A stretch of 10,012 nucleotides of DNA, from the NCBI GenBank assembly GCA_003024985.2, contig PXIH01S0004738.1, one strand, 5' to 3'. Position 1 is the first letter of the stretch. Every line of letters begins with the position of its first letter. A program made the translations under genes and the position numbers. Under the pieces are notes generated by a model, which worked only from the letters and a program-made list of their open reading frames with translations, was not told the origin of the DNA and searched no databases. Shown piece after piece: positions 7,722-10,012 of the stretch. The DNA comes from Euperipatoides rowelli (lineage: Eukaryota; Onychophora; Udeonychophora; Euonychophora; Peripatopsidae).

Positions 7722-8399
7722 AACTTTTAAAAATCAACTTTACATTGTTACAATAGCTAATATAAAGCAATCTGCATGCTCTGCATTCAGCTAGAAGTTA
7801 GAAGCACTCTCTCCAATTAAGAATAGAAGCCATGAAAAAATTCTCTGATCTATGTGATAAAAATTAAGGAATCTACAATCTTTAAATAGTAAATTATGTC
7901 TGCAATAACCTGGATTAACCCTTTTAACCTTTCCAGATAATTATATCTATAATGGATTTAATCATTTGAATCAACATCTAAAGATTTAATTTACCAGCCT
8001 ATCTGTGAAATGAACACTATCTATCCATCGAATATCCAATACCATTTACAACTTTCAGAAGAGAGCAAAATATGACTTAGCTATAAAACACAAAAAGAAA
8101 CTTCTTCTGACCACCTCAATTTATTGGGATTAAGTAAACTTCCCAGTGAATGCCTTCAAACAGGATTAAAATCAACAGTTTTAAACTCTACCTAGAATAA
8201 GACATATTATGTGTCCACTTGTCTTTAACAGAAACTTCTCCTCTTACAGTTCCAGAAATATAAATATCCTTTTATTAATATTCTTGTTAAATAAAGCTTG
8301 CAGAACTAGATATTTCTAAAACAATATTTCAGTCCGGACATAATGCAATAGGGCTATAAACTGAATTTGCCTTTTCTACATTCACTTTCTATCCATCTG

Positions 8400-8414
8400 C
8401 ACACACACACACAC
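8400..8414 (+). repeat. CA microsatellite, about 7.5 units
   Basis: A simple CACACACACACACAC run within AT-rich non-coding DNA. No functional inference is made. Confidence 0.95.
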
Positions 8415-8463
8415 TTCTTTACAAATATATTTCTAATTTTATAATAATATATTTATAGTCATG

Positions 8464-8542
8464 TCACCTAGTAGAATTTTTCTGCAGATTTGGAATACCA
8501 ATGAGAATACTATCTGATAATGGCCTGCAATTTGCTTCGTCC
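8464..8542 (+). repeat. 79-bp exact direct repeat, copy A' (integrase core)
   Basis: Identical to 7091-7169. Unlike the first copy, which runs into an N, this one continues in the same frame into the rest of the integrase core, so it supplies the sequence missing at 7170. Confidence 0.97.
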
Positions 8543-9259
8543 GTATATAAAAAACTCTGTATTCTTTGGAAAATCAAAGCTACACATATAACTTTTTATC
8601 ATGCTCGGTGTAACTTCACTGAACGGACAAACAAGAATATAAAACATGATCCGTGCTTTTGTTAACCATGACCATCAGGAATGGGATAGGCTCCTACCAC
8701 AATTTGTGATGGCATTAAGATCATCTGTGAATGCAACGACAGGTTTTACATCTGCAAAATTATTCTTAAATAGAGAACTAAATTTGCTTTGGGATAGCAC
8801 AATAAAATTGAATCAAACAGAGCAAAGACAAACTGAGGCAGATTACTCTAGCAAATTAGAGGCAGAAATGGCTAAAATTAATAAAATAGTACGGGCACTC
8901 TCACTAAAAATGAAAAAACAGCAAAAAAAGTATTATGATAAATTTGCAGCTGAAAGATCATTTCAGGTTGGTGATTTAATTAAATTAGTTATGCATATCC
9001 AATCAGATGCGAGAAAAAATTTCACAGCAGGATTTGTGAAGCCCTGGGATGGCCCTTTGTAATTAGTAGGAAAATGAATGATTTAGTCTATGAAATCTCG
9101 GAAATGTCTGGTAAAATTAAAGGGAAGTATAATACAGTACAGTTAGGAAAATATAATGCAGGGGATAAAGCACTAAATGTGGAACAGACTGACAAGAAAG
9201 CTAAAAAGCCCATTAAATACAAACACGGATATAACACAAGATCTAAGCATCAAAGCTAG
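8464..9259 (+). pseudogene. pol: Integrase, rest of core and C-terminal GPY/F-like module, to the end of pol
   Basis: The core resumes with LSDNGLQFAS (Asp at 8516-8518), then IKATHITFYH and TERTNKNIK, which carries the catalytic Glu (8621-8623). A frame change near 8645 moves the reading to 8646-9062, with a helical Lys-rich stretch, FQVGDLIKLVMH and VKPWDGP, the start of the GPY/F module. A frame change and stop at 9060-9062 break the module, which continues at 9074 in the original frame (MNDLVYEISEMSGK, YNTVQLGKY). The protein tail is Lys-rich and ends shortly after YNTRS at the stop 9257-9259. Family context: the C-terminal module helps bind DNA and choose targets. No chromodomain is seen. 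All three core acidic residues exist across the two integrase pieces, so damage here is by frameshift rather than active-site loss. Confidence 0.88.
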
Positions 9260-9927
9260 AAGTATTTTAAGCATACGTACATATAAAATAGCATAACAAG
9301 CTATAAAAGGTTTAATTTCATTTAATTTTTTAGTGCAAAACTGAAAATATTTATATGCTGAATATATTATTACTTTGTGTGTACACACAGCATGAATAAG
9401 AATTTTATTGAAATACACAATATAAGCATAGAATGTTATTGTAAGAATTTTATTAAAATGCACAGTATAAGCATAGAATTTTATTAGTAAGAATTTTATT
9501 AAAAGCACAGCAAAAAATGCTATTAACAAAAGCCTTATTGCATACAGTGAAAGTGTTATTAAACACATTAATGCCAGTATTTAAACATTTTGCATTTAAG
9601 TTCAGTTATATTTCAGTTTGAAATTCAACTTTCATGGTATTCCGGTGAAGGGATGCCTTCACAAGAAAACCTAAACAGTAGGCCTACGATAAAGAGAATA
9701 TGACTTATTGTTTGAAGCTAGGGAGTCTTATTAAAGCAGTAAAATTTGTGTGCAAACTGACACATTTTGTTAAGTTATAATAAATTTAGCATATTTTGTT
9801 GCTATAAAATAAAGATACCTAGATCTTTGAATATGTGCATATGTATACATATATGTAGAAAATAAATACTGAGAAAAAAAGGATTTAAATGCTTTTATCA
9901 CAGTACGCGCGTACATGTGCATATTTA
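9260..9927 (+). other. 3' non-coding region of the retroelement, no env
   Basis: After the pol stop there is no further plus-strand gene, so no envelope-like frame follows. A 131-codon minus-strand frame (9173-9568) only reflects the tandem repeat and the 3' end of pol read backwards. The region contains a tandem 45-bp repeat and several short perfect palindromes, and leads into the 85-bp repeat shared with 7171-7255. Confidence 0.7.
9397..9527 (+). repeat. Tandem repeat, about 2.9 copies of a 45-46 bp unit
   Basis: Units start with TAAGAATTTTATT at 9397, 9442 and 9488. The first two are full length (45 and 46 bp) and share AATACACAATATAAGCATAG-like sequence with few differences. The third is shortened and diverges after AAAAGCACAG. 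The array lies 138 bases after the pol stop in the retroelement's 3' non-coding region. Such arrays are common in gypsy-element untranslated regions, and a function is unknown. Confidence 0.85.
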
Positions 9928-10012
9928 TATAATAAATAGGCTAGTTATTTATGAAATTGAAAGTTCAAACCTTGGAAGTAAGCAACCTATAATGTTAATG
10001 TATATGTTTGTA
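9928..10012 (+). repeat. 85-bp exact direct repeat, copy B', ends at the window edge
   Basis: Identical to 7171-7255 over its full length up to the last base of the window. If 8464-10012 belongs in the gap at 7170, the sequence after 10012 is that from 7256 onward. Confidence 0.97.

Larger units (their letters stand above)
7453..8463 (+). other. Putative 3' LTR start followed by AT-rich non-coding DNA
   Basis: TGTAATGTGAGCCCC at 7453 is the expected start of an LTR after the polypurine tract. The LTR's right end is not identifiable because no 5' LTR copy is present and no clear CA plus target duplication was found. Downstream the sequence is AT-rich with AATAAA-like signals (about 7638, 7706), a strong inverted repeat (7678-7721), a CA microsatellite and no coding frame. 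It ends where the second copy of the 79-bp integrase repeat begins, at 8464. How much is LTR and how much is flanking host DNA is open. Confidence 0.4.
5278..10012 (+). mobile_element. Decayed Ty3/gypsy LTR retrotransposon, pol and 3' region
   Basis: Reverse transcriptase, RNase H and integrase follow one another in the Ty3/gypsy order, all on the plus strand. The integrase has an HHCC-type finger region, DD(35)E-type core motifs and a GPY/F-like C-terminal module. No chromodomain is visible, and the protein tail ends near a YNTRS motif. The 5' LTR, gag, protease and first part of reverse transcriptase are absent upstream, and no env follows. The coding part is interrupted by bases 7170-8463, which carry this element's own distal 3' sequence and an apparent LTR edge, probably misplaced by assembly. 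Many stops, frameshifts and active-site changes make this copy incapable of making its own enzymes. Confidence 0.9.

Noticed and set aside
7091-8542. 79-bp repeat as a target-site duplication of an element inserted into integrase
   Set aside because: LTR and DNA transposons make duplications of a few bases, and the inserted segment begins with this same retroelement's 3' sequence rather than with element termini. Misordering explains both repeats at once.
9173-9568. 131-codon minus-strand open frame with internally repeated peptide
   Set aside because: It is the antisense of the 45-bp tandem repeat and of the end of pol. The peptide repeats only mirror the DNA repeat.
9260-9927. Envelope gene downstream of pol
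   Set aside because: No plus-strand open frame, signal peptide or membrane segment is present in this region.

Overview
This is an AT-rich, gene-poor stretch of animal DNA, most likely from an invertebrate. That guess rests on base composition, scattered homopolymers and microsatellites, a pogo/Tigger-like miniature transposon, and a decayed Ty3/gypsy retrotransposon without a chromodomain. The species cannot be named from the sequence. I see no intact protein-coding gene, rRNA, tRNA or CRISPR array. Everything recognisable is mobile-element material.

Layout. Bases 1-390 hold nothing recognisable. Bases 393-891 are a 499-bp non-autonomous DNA transposon with terminal inverted repeats starting CAGTAAAA, flanked by TA on both sides, and apparently compound. 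Bases 894 to about 4460 are AT-rich non-coding DNA with a 19-base poly(A), short TTACT/GTAAC motifs, a perfect 20-bp palindrome and a cluster of TAGCCAAA inverted repeats. Bases 4470-5277 are also non-coding on the plus strand. Their minus strand is purine-rich and carries a TATA-like box, a GC-richer leader and a short gag-like start, which is only weak evidence for an oppositely oriented element.

From about 5278 a plus-strand Ty3/gypsy pol pseudogene runs through reverse transcriptase (5278-6026), RNase H (6041-6425) and integrase (6426-7169, resumed at 8464-9259). It has many stops and frameshifts and substitutions at catalytic or metal-binding residues. Gag, protease and the N-terminal part of reverse transcriptase are not found upstream, and no env follows.

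The most notable structural point is that integrase is interrupted at a single N (7170). The 79 bases before the N recur exactly at 8464-8542, and the 85 bases after it recur exactly at 9928-10012, the end of the window. The block 8464-10012 therefore begins and ends with the two sequences that flank the N, and would fit into it. The simplest reading is a scaffolding error: the true order would be 1-7169, 8543-9927, then 7171 onward. On that reading 7171-7452 is the distal 3' untranslated region, 7443-7452 is a polypurine tract, and an LTR starts at TGTAATG (7453). A real internal-deletion copy beside a fuller copy is the alternative.

I found no convincing novel functional system. The interest lies in the assembly puzzle, the compound miniature transposon, and structured repeats in the retroelement's 3' region.
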